The position numbers and the translations under genes were made by a program. Positions 63,490-64,000 of a stretch of DNA of 64,000 bases are shown here, in pieces. How positions within the stretch are numbered: the first letter of the stretch is position 1; every line of letters begins with the position of its first letter. The notes under the pieces are model-generated. The model was not told where the DNA came from. It saw nothing but the letters and a program-made list of their open reading frames with translations, and did no database searches. This DNA comes from Janthinobacterium tructae. GTDB lineage: Bacteria; Pseudomonadota; Gammaproteobacteria; Burkholderiales; Burkholderiaceae_D. The DNA lies in contig NZ_CP041185.1 in assembly GCF_006517255.1 (NCBI RefSeq), positions 558,001 to 622,000 of the forward strand. The letters run 5' to 3'.

Positions 63490-64000
63490 TGTCGCGCATG
63501 TTGAAAATGGCCCTGTGCCTGGGTCCCGCCATCTTCATGGTCGGTTGCGCCACCAAGCAGGCCGCGTATGACTACACGGCCTTCAAGGCGGCCAAACCCC
63601 GTTCCATCGTGGTCTTGCCGCCGTTGAACAACTCGCCGGAAGTCAATGCCGGCAACAGCGTCTACGCGCAAGTGACCTATCCGCTGGCCGAAGCGGGCTA
63701 CTATGTGCTGCCGGTGGCCGTGGTCGGTGAAACCTTCAAGCAGAACGGCTTGACGAATGCCGCCGATATCCACGGTGTCGATGCGAAAAAGCTCAACGAG
63801 ATCTTTGGCGCCGATGCGGGCCTGTACGTGACGATTTCCAAGTACGGCACCACGTATGCCGTGATCGACAGCGTGACCGTGGTGTCGGTCGATGCCAAGC
63901 TGGTCGACCTGAAGACGGGCGCCTTGCTGTGGCAGGGCGCGGCCAGCGCTTCTAGCAACGAAGGCAATAACAGCGGTGGCGGCGGCCTGGTCGGCATGCT
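63486..64000 (+). CDS. DUF799 (GNA1162-like) lipoprotein, 5' part
   Basis: The first 171 residues from the ATG at 63486 reach the right edge of the window without a stop. A lipobox (MVGCATKQ) is followed by RSIVVLPPLNNSPEVNAGNSVYAQVTYPLAEAGYYVLPVAVVGETFKQNGLTNA, the DUF799/GNA1162 pattern, and LWQGAASASS. In this group it works with CsgG-like and DUF4810 partners in the outer membrane. The gene is cut by the window edge. Confidence 0.88.
   Translation, partial: MMSRMLKMALCLGPAIFMVGCATKQAAYDYTAFKAAKPRSIVVLPPLNNSPEVNAGNSVYAQVTYPLAEAGYYVLPVAVVGETFKQNGLTNAADIHGVDAKKLNEIFGADAGLYVTISKYGTTYAVIDSVTVVSVDAKLVDLKTGALLWQGAASASSNEGNNSGGGGLVGM

Overview
The window is high-GC proteobacterial DNA. Codon use, gene content and the guaB-guaA neighbourhood suggest a betaproteobacterium, probably Oxalobacteraceae (Janthinobacterium- or Massilia-like). 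This placement is inferred; no rRNA or tRNA gene is visible.

Bases 1 to about 19.2 kb are the right part of a siphophage-type prophage. The order is tail completion and terminator genes, tail tube, a tail assembly chaperone with a -1 frameshift site (TTTTTTG at 3091-3097), a 1856-residue tape measure, tail tip and fibre genes, then lysis genes (holin-like, M15 endopeptidase, Rz/Rz1 spanins). Next comes a phage adenine methyltransferase set between two diverged copies of one cassette, and a broken SRAP gene. Head and packaging genes, and the prophage integrase, lie outside the window.

From 19.5 to 24.9 kb are a diguanylate cyclase and the purine genes guaB and guaA. A small integrative island (about 24.85-31 kb) follows guaA: repeats, a P4-type integrase, an AlpA-like regulator, a stand-alone Mrr-type nuclease, a two-gene unit of a trypsin-like protease and a TPR/HEPN putative RNase, and a YkgJ-type cysteine-cluster protein. 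The HEPN-protease pair is the best candidate for an undescribed defence system.

From about 31 to 59.5 kb is a low-oxygen/stress cluster: a frameshifted HD-GYP gene, an alcohol dehydrogenase, two SYLF proteins, an acetoacetyl-CoA reductase, a complete-looking [FeFe]-hydrogenase, two Hsp20 proteins, a second diguanylate cyclase, a NarX/NarL-like two-component pair and a second response regulator, three Crp/Fnr proteins, an MBL-fold RNase with an AMP-phosphorylase-like enzyme, two universal stress proteins, a nitroreductase-like protein, a phasin-like protein, a PNPOx-like protein, a BON protein and a BON-kinase fusion. At least ten TTGAT-N4-ATCAA-like (FNR) boxes lie 60 to 145 bases before these genes, so the cluster looks like one oxygen-controlled regulon encoding its own regulators. 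It also holds remnants (DUF4015 hydrolase, P-type ATPase).

The last 4 kb carry a VOC protein, an ankyrin protein, an MFS transporter and a lipoprotein operon (CsgG-like, DUF4810-like, DUF799-like) that runs off the right edge.
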